From contig NZ_JANHAW010000006.1 of the NCBI RefSeq assembly GCF_024464595.1, positions 1 to 34,150 on the forward strand: 34,150 bases of DNA. Direction: 5' to 3'. Positions 8,968-16,346 of this stretch are shown one piece after another (the first letter of the stretch is position 1; every line of letters begins with the position of its first letter). Source of the stretch: Halobellus litoreus (GTDB lineage Archaea > Halobacteriota > Halobacteria > Halobacteriales > Haloferacaceae). Under the pieces are notes generated by a model. The model made no database searches. It saw only the letters and a list, made by a program, of their open reading frames with translations, and was not told the origin of the DNA. Position numbers and translations under genes: made by a program.

Positions 8968-9099
8968 ACGCGTCATTCGGAGCGACACCACATCACTCTG
9001 TGGAGCGGTCCGGGAGGGGCAATCGCGCGGTGGCGTCGGCAAAGCGTGTCGTTCGACGAGGGACGTCGGGAGACCGCCCACTGCCGGTGACGGGCGAGG

Positions 9100-11991
9100 T
9101 CAGTGCGCGAACTCGACACCGCGAATTTCGAACCGCGCGCCGCCCGCGGACCCCGCCGTGAGATCGATCTCCCACCCGTGTTCCGCGACGATCTGCTCGA
9201 CGATGTTCAGTCCGAACCCGGTTCCGCGGTCGGCCGTCGAGTGACCCATCTCGAACACGTCCGAGCGGCGGTCCGGCGGAATACCCGGACCGTCGTCTTC
9301 GACGTAGAAGCCGTCGTCCAGGTCACCGACGGTGACCGCGACCCCCTCGCCGCCGTGTTCGACCGCGTTCCGAAAGAGGTTCTCGAACAGTTGCTGGAGG
9401 CGGCTCCGATCTCCCGTGATCGTCCGGCTCATCTCGGCCTGAAGCGTCGCGTCCGCGGTCGCGACGTTCCGCCAGCAGGTGTCGAGAAACGGCCGCAGAT
9501 CGACCGGTTCAGTCTCCGTCACGCTGGTCCCGTTGCGTGCGAGCGTGAGCAGGTCGTCGATCAGGGCGTTCATTCTCGTGTGCGTTCGCTCGACGGCGTC
9601 GAGGTGTTCGCTGTCGCACTCCTCCTGGGCGAGTTCCAGCCGCCCCTCCGCCACGTTGAGGGGGTTGCGGAGGTCGTGACTGACGACGGACGCGAACTCG
9701 GCCATCTGCCGCTCGCGCTGTTTGCGGTCGGAGATGTCGCGGGCGATACTCAACACCGCCGTCTCGCCCTGATAGGAGATCAGACTGGAGTTGATCTCGA
9801 CGGGGATCTGTTCGCCCGCGGCGGTCTCGTGAACCGTCTCGAAGACCTGCATCTCTTCGTCGGGCATCGCCTCGACGAGCGCCGTGATCTCGCCGTCCGC
9901 GAGGCTGGCGTCGATGTCGTGCGGCCCCATCGAGAGCAGCTCCGGTCGCGAGTAGCCGAGGGTGTCGACCGCGGCGTCGTTGACCGCGCGGAACTGTTCG
10001 TCGAGGCCGATGACCCAGGCGGAGTCGTTCATTCCGTTGAAGAGTTCCGAGGCGTCCTCGCGGGCCCGCCGGAGTTGCCGCTCGCGTCGCCGCTGCTCGG
10101 TGACGTCCTGGACGGCACCGCGGAGCGTCACGACCTCGCCGTCCGCGACCGTCGGGACGCCCTGGACGCGGAGCCAACGGGTCTCGTCGTCCCGGCTCCG
10201 AAACCGGACTTCGATGTCGAACGCCTCCCCGCTGTCGAGCGCCGTCTCGACGGCGTCGGCGACGGTCTGGCGATCGTCCTCGTGATAGACGTCGAGCGCC
10301 AGGTCCAGTGAAACCTCGGTCTCGCGGCTCACGCCGAACAGGTCGTAGAGCTGTTCGGTCCAGAACACCTCTCGCGTGTCGGGGTCGAGTTCCCAACCGC
10401 CGACGTCCGCGATGCGTTCGGTTCGTTCGAGCAGTTCGCGCATCCGCTCGAACTCGCGCTCGCGGTCGCGCCGGTCGGTGATGTCGCGGGTCACGCCGAC
10501 GATGCCCTCAGCCGGGTCGTCCGCGACGAGCGGGGTGAGTCGGTACTCGAGTACCGCGGGGCCGTACTCGCCGATCGGTACCTCGATCTCGCCGCGGAGT
10601 TCCGCCCGGTCGCCGTCGAGGAGTTCGCGGTAACGGTCCCCGTCCGGGCCGTCTCTGATCTCGGAGATGAGCGTGCTCTGCCGGCCTTCGAGTTCGTGCG
10701 TGGGCGAGCCGTAGAGTTCGGCCATCCGTTCGTTGACGAGCTCGAAGCGACCGTCAGAATCGTAGATACAGGCGGCCTCCTGCATCGTGTTCACCATCTG
10801 CTCGTAGCGTCGGAGCGTCCGCTCACGGGCGCGCCGCTCGCTGATGTCCCGTGAGATGACGATGAAGCGGTCCGCCTCGTCCTCGTCTGTCGGCAGTCGG
10901 GTGAGGTGGACCTTCACCGGGAAGCGCTCGCCGTCTGCGCGTCCGAACTCCGTTTCGACCTCGTGGCGCTCGCCGACCGCCATCCCGTCCCAAGTCTCAC
11001 GGAGTTCGTCGGGGTCGCTCTCCCGGTCGACGTCCCAGACCTTCGTTCCGAGCAGTTCCTCCCGGGACTGATCGAACACCTCACAAAACCGCTGGTTCAC
11101 GTCGATTATCGTCCCCTCGTCGGTGTGGACGTCGATCATATCCGGGGAGTTCTCGAACAGCGCTTCCAGTCGGGCGGTGGTCCGTTCGAGTCGTTCTTCG
11201 CGCTCCTTTCGCTCGGTGACGTCGGTGATGAACCCCTCCAGCGCGATCAGCGAGCCGTCGTCGTCGTAGACGCCGCCTCCCCGTTCCCACACCCACCTGG
11301 TGTCCCCGTCGTCGGTGACGATCCGATAGGTGATCTCGAACGCTCCGTCAGCCGCGAGTGCGTCCTGTACCGTCTCCCACACCCGCTCGCAGTCGTCGGG
11401 ATGGATGATCTCCGCGCCCCACTTCACCTCGTTCCGTTCCAGTTCGCCGGCGGTGTGACCGGTGAGCGACTGAACCTCGCCCTCGACGGTCTCCATCGGC
11501 CACGGCGGATCGTTCCGGCAGCGATAGACCATCCCCGGGAGGTTGCCGATGAGCGTCTCCAGGCGGCGGGTCCGTTCGGTCAGGAGCCGGTGGGACTCGT
11601 GCGCGTCGACGGCGTTGACGATCCTGTTGGCGAGCAGTTCGTACTGCTCGGAGCCGGTTCCCTTCTGGAGGTAGTCGGTCACGCCGGCGGAGATGGCGTC
11701 GCTGGCGACTTCCTCGGACCCCTTTCCCGTGTAGAGGATGAACGGGAGGTCCGGGTACTCCTCGCGGACGGCTTCGAGCAGTTCGATGCCGTCTGCCCCC
11801 GGCATATCGTAATCCGAGACGATACAGTCGACGTCGTGGTCGGCGAGAACGTCGCGTCCTTCGGCCGCGCTATCCGCTGCTCGCACGGCGATCCGGGAGT
11901 CGACGCGTTCGAGAAACGTCGCCGCCAGATCCGTGAAATCGGGATCGTCGTCGACGTGGAGGACGTCGATCGTATCGGAGCTGTCGGTCAT
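9100..11991 (-). CDS. receiver and multi-PAS sensor histidine kinase
   Basis: The 963-residue protein is a soluble hybrid sensor. Residues 8-125 form a receiver domain with acidic pocket D14/D15, phospho-acceptor D60 (VSDYDMPG), T88 and K110. Five PAS domains follow, starting near residues 150, 270, 395, 520 and 640, each ending in a D-[IV]-[ST]-[DE]-[QR] signature followed by a coiled linker. The HisKA helix has the phospho-acceptor H772 (SHDLRNP), and the HATPase has N-box NLFRNAVEHG (from 871), DDGPGIPP (899-906) and GTGFGLN. No transmembrane helix is seen, so it senses a cytoplasmic signal such as redox or light. No separate response regulator gene is adjacent. The phosphotransfer direction between receiver and kinase is unknown. 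Confidence 0.93.
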   Translation of the reverse strand: MTDSSDTIDVLHVDDDPDFTDLAATFLERVDSRIAVRAADSAAEGRDVLADHDVDCIVSDYDMPGADGIELLEAVREEYPDLPFILYTGKGSEEVASDAISAGVTDYLQKGTGSEQYELLANRIVNAVDAHESHRLLTERTRRLETLIGNLPGMVYRCRNDPPWPMETVEGEVQSLTGHTAGELERNEVKWGAEIIHPDDCERVWETVQDALAADGAFEITYRIVTDDGDTRWVWERGGGVYDDDGSLIALEGFITDVTERKEREERLERTTARLEALFENSPDMIDVHTDEGTIIDVNQRFCEVFDQSREELLGTKVWDVDRESDPDELRETWDGMAVGERHEVETEFGRADGERFPVKVHLTRLPTDEDEADRFIVISRDISERRARERTLRRYEQMVNTMQEAACIYDSDGRFELVNERMAELYGSPTHELEGRQSTLISEIRDGPDGDRYRELLDGDRAELRGEIEVPIGEYGPAVLEYRLTPLVADDPAEGIVGVTRDITDRRDREREFERMRELLERTERIADVGGWELDPDTREVFWTEQLYDLFGVSRETEVSLDLALDVYHEDDRQTVADAVETALDSGEAFDIEVRFRSRDDETRWLRVQGVPTVADGEVVTLRGAVQDVTEQRRRERQLRRAREDASELFNGMNDSAWVIGLDEQFRAVNDAAVDTLGYSRPELLSMGPHDIDASLADGEITALVEAMPDEEMQVFETVHETAAGEQIPVEINSSLISYQGETAVLSIARDISDRKQRERQMAEFASVVSHDLRNPLNVAEGRLELAQEECDSEHLDAVERTHTRMNALIDDLLTLARNGTSVTETEPVDLRPFLDTCWRNVATADATLQAEMSRTITGDRSRLQQLFENLFRNAVEHGGEGVAVTVGDLDDGFYVEDDGPGIPPDRRSDVFEMGHSTADRGTGFGLNIVEQIVAEHGWEIDLTAGSAGGARFEIRGVEFAH

Positions 11992-12028
11992 ACGTACATA
12001 CTCGTTGGGGCAGCCTCACGCGGCGGAA

Positions 12029-12037
12029 ACTTAAGCG
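12029..12037 (-). promoter_or_regulatory. candidate TATA box for the histidine kinase
   Basis: The minus strand reads CTTAAGTTT about 42 bp before the ATG at 11991. This would give a leader of about 15-20 nt. It faces away from the small membrane-protein promoter on the other strand. Confidence 0.35.
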
Positions 12038-12141
12038 GTCGTCTTCGTGAATGTCGAGTGACCAGTTTCGCTCGTCGCGCGCGGACGCGGGAGCCGGGGC
12101 GCGGTCCGTGGTCACGATGCGTTGTGTGAATTTCACGTGTG

Positions 12142-12148
12142 TTTATAT
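12142..12148 (+). promoter_or_regulatory. TATA box for 33-residue ORF
   Basis: TTTATAT is centred 28 bp before the GTG at 12173. That is the spacing expected for leaderless transcription in haloarchaea and is the main argument that the small ORF is real. Confidence 0.6.
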
Positions 12149-12172
12149 CCGGACCGTGGCTCGAACCCGAAC

Positions 12173-12274
12173 GTGACACAGGCCCTTTCGCTGCAGTTCG
12201 TCGTCGCGGTGCTTCTGTGGGTCGCGCTGGGGGTGTACGGCGTGTCCGCGCTCTGGTGGCTGATCGACGACTGA
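12173..12274 (+). CDS. 33-residue single-span membrane miniprotein
   Basis: A GTG-initiated frame encodes a peptide starting M-TQALSLQ, followed by one hydrophobic helix (FVVAVLLWVALGVYGVSALW) and ending WLIDD. Third codon positions are almost all G or C, as in real genes here. A TATA box lies at a leaderless distance. Small single-helix proteins like this are common in haloarchaea and often remain unannotated; no function is known. It is divergent from the histidine kinase and convergent with the polytopic membrane-protein gene. Confidence 0.6.
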   Translation: MTQALSLQFVVAVLLWVALGVYGVSALWWLIDD

Positions 12275-12344
12275 CGGTCGTCGCGATTCCCGACGGGGAG
12301 CGTCTCGTGCCGAAACCGGAGTGAGAGAACCAAGGGCCGACGGG

Positions 12345-13958
12345 TCAAAGACCGCGCCGCCGGACCAGCGCCAGCGCGAGGCCCCCGAAAATAGCCGCGC
12401 CGGCCAGCAGCCGCAACTGGAACCGAACCGGGTCGGTCGCGATCCGTGCGGTGAGGACGGCGAGCCCCGCGACCGCGAGCAGGAACCAGACGAGCGCGTA
12501 GCTTCGGCCCTTGACGTCCCGGTCCTCGTATCTGGAGACGTACGGGAGCAGCGTCGGGAACACGGTGATGAATCCCAGAACGATCGGAAGATTTGCGGAC
12601 TCGAAAAGCGCCCACACCGACGGCGACCCGCCCGCGGTCGCGACGGTGAGCGTCCGCGCGAGGAACCAGACCGACACGGTCTCGGCGTACAGGCCGACGG
12701 CGATCCAGAGATTCTCGTGCGTCAGCGGTTGGGACTCTCCGGAGTGGTTCGCGACCCACCAGCCGAGGCCGAGGAGCAGCGGCCAGCAGAGCGCGAACCC
12801 GTATTCGACCGGCGAGATCCCGGCAGCCGGGACGCCGAAGGCGTAGGCGGCCGACGCGACGACCGTGGCGAGCGGCAGGGCGACGAATCCGGCGGGGCGG
12901 GCGATCGGCTCGCCCTCGGCCGTCGCTCTGCCCTCCCAGACGTCGAGGAAGTGGGGCAACCGCTGGAGTTCGCGGACCCACAGCCAGAGGAAGAATCCCC
13001 CGGCGAACCCGAGCATCGCGACCAGGCCGACCAGGTTCCAGAGCGTGACCCACGCGTCGAGACCGAGTCCGAGTATCGGCCCGCCGAGGAGGGCGAGCGC
13101 CGGCCCCGCCACCTGCGATCCGAGCGTCACCGCGAAGAAGAGATACCCCGCCGCGATGAACGCGCCGAGGACGACGAACGTGGTCAGAAAGAGCCCCTGA
13201 ACGCTCCTGGAGGCGTTCTCCAGCGAGTCCAGTAAGTACCGCTCCAGGTCGAACTCGACGTCCAGCACCTGCCCGCGACTCGGGCCGATCGTCAGCCGTG
13301 GCGAGACGGCTGCCACCACCGCCCAGCCCAGAAACAGTAGGTCCGGAAGCGGATAGGCGTAGACGAACAGTTGCGACACGACGCCAGCGAGAAACACCGG
13401 GAAGACCAACAGGACGCCGAGCGCGGCGAGGTACGCCGCGCGGCCGGCGACGCCGACGAGACCCTCGCGGGCGAAGTCGGCGCGGAGTTCCGCGGAGACG
13501 TCCTGGTGGGGCGAGACGAGTTGGAGGACCTCGACGCCGCGCCCCTCCGGATCGAACAGCGACCAGCCGCGGACCCGACTCAGATACCACAACACCGCCC
13601 CCGCGCTCGCGATCATCAGCGCCCCGATGCCGGCCGTGAGCCGAGCGCCCTCGGCGAACTCGAAGAGGAGCCCCGCGCTCACCGCCGAGGCGGCGAAGAG
13701 CAGTCGGAACCCGCGTGCCTCGGACGGCAGCCAGTCGAGGTACGTGTAGACCAGCGGGGCGAACGTGTAGAACACCATCGCGAACAGCAGCCACGTCGTC
13801 GCCGCCGCGACAGACGCCGGGCCGACGGCACCGCCGACGAGCGAGATCAGCGGGACGAGAACGTCTTCGGGGAGCCGAGCCAGCAGATCAGTGACGGCCG
13901 CGCCGCCGATCCAGACTTTCGGCGACCGCAGGGCCGACGAACCGAACCCGGGAGCCAT
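12345..13958 (-). CDS. polytopic membrane protein, function unknown
   Basis: The 537-residue protein has about twelve or more hydrophobic segments spread over its length (for example TWLLFAMVFYTFAPLVYTYL, LAALGVLLVFPVFLAGVVSQLF, GFFLWLWVREL, FGLALALV near the end). The loops carry charged residues such as SPHQDVSAELRADF and the polar HSGESQPLTHENLW. I recognise no transporter or enzyme motif. It ends in RRRGL, a cytoplasmic-type basic tail. Transcription would run leftward from just after the 70-residue gene, 50 bp away. Very high GC leaves long overlapping frames in this gene on both strands; the frame chosen is the one with membrane-protein composition. Confidence 0.7.
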   Translation of the reverse strand: MAPGFGSSALRSPKVWIGGAAVTDLLARLPEDVLVPLISLVGGAVGPASVAAATTWLLFAMVFYTFAPLVYTYLDWLPSEARGFRLLFAASAVSAGLLFEFAEGARLTAGIGALMIASAGAVLWYLSRVRGWSLFDPEGRGVEVLQLVSPHQDVSAELRADFAREGLVGVAGRAAYLAALGVLLVFPVFLAGVVSQLFVYAYPLPDLLFLGWAVVAAVSPRLTIGPSRGQVLDVEFDLERYLLDSLENASRSVQGLFLTTFVVLGAFIAAGYLFFAVTLGSQVAGPALALLGGPILGLGLDAWVTLWNLVGLVAMLGFAGGFFLWLWVRELQRLPHFLDVWEGRATAEGEPIARPAGFVALPLATVVASAAYAFGVPAAGISPVEYGFALCWPLLLGLGWWVANHSGESQPLTHENLWIAVGLYAETVSVWFLARTLTVATAGGSPSVWALFESANLPIVLGFITVFPTLLPYVSRYEDRDVKGRSYALVWFLLAVAGLAVLTARIATDPVRFQLRLLAGAAIFGGLALALVRRRGL

Positions 13959-14008
13959 TGCGGTGGCGTTGACGGGTCCGGACCATCAATGTTGACTCGG
14001 CGGGGACG

Positions 14009-14221
14009 CTATTCGAGGTAGCCGAGGTCTTCGAGCCGGTTTTCGAGGTCCTCGTCGAGTTCGACCGCCGACAGGGTCTCGCTGACCTGTTCGTTGCGAA
14101 CGCGGACGACGTCGAGCAGTTGTAGCGCCGTCCGGATCTTGTAGTGGATCTCCTCGTCGTCCGTCCGCTCGATGACGCTTTCGAGCAGCGTGCGGATCGT
14201 CTCGGACGTTTCCTGTGTCAT
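14009..14221 (-). CDS. small acidic helical protein, function unknown
   Basis: The 70-residue product is acidic and probably all-helical: TSETIRTLLESVIERTDDEEIHYKIRTALQLLDVVRVRNEQ, then an acidic C-terminal helix (ELDEDLENRLEDLGYLE). No metal-binding cysteine or membrane segment is present. A TATA-like TTTTTAT at 14244-14250 lies about 26 bp before the ATG, consistent with a leaderless mRNA. I do not recognise the family. It lies between the zinc-binding membrane protein gene and the polytopic membrane protein gene, all on one strand. Confidence 0.65.
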   Translation of the reverse strand: MTQETSETIRTLLESVIERTDDEEIHYKIRTALQLLDVVRVRNEQVSETLSAVELDEDLENRLEDLGYLE

Positions 14222-14240
14222 TAAATCGAGTTCGTAGTCG

Positions 14241-14278
14241 ACGAATAAAAAGTGCCGTTAATCGGCACGAAAATTCGT
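14241..14278 (-). promoter_or_regulatory. nested inverted repeat overlapping TATA box (operator or terminator)
   Basis: The inner stem is GTGCCG (14252-14257) and CGGCAC (14263-14268) around a 5-nt loop. The outer arms are ACGAAT (14241-14246) and ATTCGT (14273-14278). On the minus strand the stem is followed by TTTTTAT, which could be read as a hairpin terminator for the gene at 14410-15237. The same T-run is the TATA-like box of the 70-residue gene, 26 bp before its ATG, so the palindrome could also be an operator. Confidence 0.5.
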
Positions 14279-14339
14279 CCCCACCACTCCGGGCGATGCG
14301 AGGGGGCCGAGTCCAGTCCACGGTGGTGCACAATGAGTT

Positions 14340-14400
14340 CTCTCGCATTTTACCGCCGAGCGCCACCCCGCTGACGACGCTCGGCGGTGAGAGACGAGAG
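14340..14400 (-). terminator. stem-loop after the zinc-protein gene
   Basis: An 11-bp perfect stem (ACCGCCGAGCG at 14352-14362, partner at 14378-14388) encloses a 15-nt loop, with an outer 6-bp pair CTCTCG/CGAGAG (14340-14345, 14395-14400). It begins 10 nt after the stop at 14410. There is no T-run directly after it, so it may be an mRNA 3'-end structure rather than a terminator. Confidence 0.4.
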
Positions 14401-14409
14401 TACGCAGTA

Positions 14410-15237
14410 TCAGTCGAACTCGTAGAAGACGACGCCGCAGGTCTCACACGCCAGTACCGCTGTCGCGCGTTCGACAGTTCCCGAGAGCGTGTGACCGCAG
14501 CAGTCCTCGGGCGTGGTCTCGACAATGTCGTCCGCACAGACCGGACACGTTTCGAGAAAGGCACAGAGGGCGCGCGCGGCCGGGGCCCGGAGTTCGGGCG
14601 GGAAGTCGGTGTCGGCGAGTGCGCGAACCGCCGCGACCTCCGCGACCGCGACCGGTCGCCGGAGCCACGTGGTCGACCCGTCGACGTCGGTGACGACCAG
14701 GAACGTCTCCGATCCCGTTCGCTCGATCCGCGCCGATTCGACGCGGCCGATCGCGTCACGGACGGCATCGGCGAGTTGGTCGTCGACCCCGGAGACCCGG
14801 TCGTCCGAGTCCGCAGCGAGCGCGTCCATCTCGCTCCGCCACGCCGACGCGAACGCTTCGGTCGGTTCTAGGCGTTCGCCATCGAACTCGACGACGCCGG
14901 CCGCGACGAGTTCGCGGAGGATTTCATCTCCGTCGACGCCGTCGACGTCGGTGCCGTCGAGTTCGCCGAGCGTCTCCGAGGGGGTCGCGTGCGCGAAGTA
15001 GTCGCCCGGGACCCACGAGACGAGTCGGGGCGCAAAGCGAGGCGTGTACGGAACGAGATACCCGCGCAGCCAGATGACGGCGAGGCCGACGATCGCGAGG
15101 GCGAGCGCGATCGCGGGCGCGACGAGCGCGACGGCCCCGACGAATACGGCCAGGATCATCACGTTGACGACCGTACACGGCCAGCAGCGGCTGTCGCCGG
15201 TGTGTTCGGGCCGACGGAGTCGGGAGAGCGGGGTCAT
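14410..15237 (-). CDS. membrane-anchored zinc-binding protein, function unknown
   Basis: The 275-residue protein has two hydrophobic helices near residues 24-60 (VNVMILAVFVGAVALVAPAIALALAIVGLAVIWL). A soluble acidic domain follows. The C-terminal end has cysteine pairs typical of a zinc ribbon: C231-P-V-C234, C246-C247-G-H249, and C264-E-T-C267. An aromatic tail (VVFYEFD) closes it. Two more cysteines lie at the N-terminus (SRCWPCTVV). I do not recognise a named family. The gene starts 22 bp after the phosphoglycolate phosphatase stop on the same strand, so the two are probably one operon. Confidence 0.7.
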   Translation of the reverse strand: MTPLSRLRRPEHTGDSRCWPCTVVNVMILAVFVGAVALVAPAIALALAIVGLAVIWLRGYLVPYTPRFAPRLVSWVPGDYFAHATPSETLGELDGTDVDGVDGDEILRELVAAGVVEFDGERLEPTEAFASAWRSEMDALAADSDDRVSGVDDQLADAVRDAIGRVESARIERTGSETFLVVTDVDGSTTWLRRPVAVAEVAAVRALADTDFPPELRAPAARALCAFLETCPVCADDIVETTPEDCCGHTLSGTVERATAVLACETCGVVFYEFD

Positions 15238-15259
15238 CGGCCGAAGCGGGGAGCCGCCC

Positions 15260-15931
15260 TCATTCCGCCGCCACCTCGTCGAGCGCTTCGAGCACGCCGT
15301 CGGCGAAGGCGCCCTCGGTTTGGACGTCGGCCCGTTCGGCGGCGGTCTCGTCGGCGTTGGCGACGGCGTAGGAGCGGCCGACGACGTCGAACAGCTCCGC
15401 GTCGTTCGCGGAGTCGCCGACCGCGACGAACGCGCCCGGATCCAGGTCCAGGCGGTCGCAGACCCGCCGAAGGCCCGTCGCCTTGCTCACCGACGGCGAC
15501 TTGACGTGATACGCGTACCCGGAATCGACGATAGTCTGTCCGTGCTCGGCCGCGAGGTCGTCGAGGAGTTCCAGCGGCACCGACCGCGTCACCGAGAGTT
15601 CCGTCTCCCGCCAGCGGTTGTGCATATCCGGTTCGGGCCACCCGCCGGGATAGCCCCCCTGGCGGAGTCGCTCGGCGACCTGTCGTGCCGCCGTCGCGTC
15701 GCCCGCGACGGTGAGATCGCCGTCGACGAGGATCACGCCGCCGTTCTCGGCGATCACCCGTTCTGGGATATCGAGAAACGTACACAGCGCGACGGGGTAA
15801 GCAAAGGACTTCCCGGTCGCCAACACGACCGGTGCGTCCCACCTTCGGAGCGGGGCGAACAGCCGTTCGTCGATCCCGCCCGCGGATCTGGTCATCGTCC
15901 CGTCGATGTCGATGGCGAGCGGACGACTCAT
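15260..15931 (-). CDS. phosphoglycolate phosphatase, archaeal HAD type
   Basis: The 223-residue protein is a HAD-superfamily phosphatase of the archaeal TA0175-like class. Motif I is AIDIDGT with D8 as nucleophile and D10 as acid/base. Motif II is VLATGKS, lysine motif III lies in HVKSPSVSKATGL, and motif IV is AVGDSANDAELF. Between them is a cap domain (IPERVIAENGGVILVDGD). The family dephosphorylates 2-phosphoglycolate, a DNA-repair or photorespiration by-product. The ATG at 15931 is chosen because the HAD core begins at once; the frame is open further upstream but reads as non-coding. The zinc-protein gene follows 22 bp downstream. Confidence 0.88.
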   Translation of the reverse strand: MSRPLAIDIDGTMTRSAGGIDERLFAPLRRWDAPVVLATGKSFAYPVALCTFLDIPERVIAENGGVILVDGDLTVAGDATAARQVAERLRQGGYPGGWPEPDMHNRWRETELSVTRSVPLELLDDLAAEHGQTIVDSGYAYHVKSPSVSKATGLRRVCDRLDLDPGAFVAVGDSANDAELFDVVGRSYAVANADETAAERADVQTEGAFADGVLEALDEVAAE

Positions 15932-16289
15932 CGGCCACCAGCCAGTGCCCGAGCCTTCGGCGACCGGTCGAGCGGGAGACCGGACGGCCCGGCGAGGGGC
16001 GTGCGCTGTCGGTACTGTGGCGGTCCTGCGGCAACCTCGCGAGGGTGCGTTTGTCGGTCGAATCGTGTCGGATTCATACTGTCGTGGGCGATGTACAACG
16101 GGCAGTGCGGATAAAGACGACGACGGTGGGGAGTTCGAGCCCGGCCGAGGGATCGGCCGATACCTCGGGACAGCCCCGGTATGTGACTGCGATCCCGGTA
16201 CCGTGCGCCACTGTACCACCCGTGAGAGGTCGTGAGCGCCTGAAATACCCCGACGGCAGTCATCGTCTTTAGTGATACTTTTATTTCCA

Positions 16290-16314
16290 CTTTGGGTGTA
16301 AGTAGTAACCAAAG
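16290..16314 (+). promoter_or_regulatory. inverted repeat upstream of phnD TATA
   Basis: CTTTGG (16290-16295) and CCAAAG (16309-16314) are 13 nt apart, just upstream of the TATA-like box. This is a plausible activator or repressor site. The right arm belongs to the octamer ACCAAAGA, which recurs upstream of the ugpB-like gene. Confidence 0.4.
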
Positions 16315-16320
16315 AGTTAA

Positions 16321-16328
16321 GTTTTATC
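16321..16328 (+). promoter_or_regulatory. TATA box for phnD
   Basis: GTTTTATC is centred about 22-24 bp before the ATG at 16347, fitting leaderless initiation. Confidence 0.55.
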
Positions 16329-16346
16329 ACTATCGATTCACGCAGT

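Larger units (their letters stand above)
15932..16346. other. divergent promoter region, pgp and phnD
   Basis: The region holds the promoter of phnD on the right and that of the phosphatase on the left. A 49-codon minus-strand frame (15928-16077) ends in a TGA that overlaps the phosphatase ATG (ATGA). It is rich in P and R and probably not coding, but a TTTATC box lies 36 bp before its ATG. No RNA gene was seen. Confidence 0.4.

Noticed and set aside
9103-10311. 402-codon plus-strand frame
   Set aside because: It is antisense to the histidine kinase, whose domains and motifs are unmistakable.
12133-13794. 553-codon open frame on the minus strand
   Set aside because: It overlaps the polytopic membrane protein in another frame and reads as an Arg/Gly-rich product, the typical shadow of a high-GC gene.
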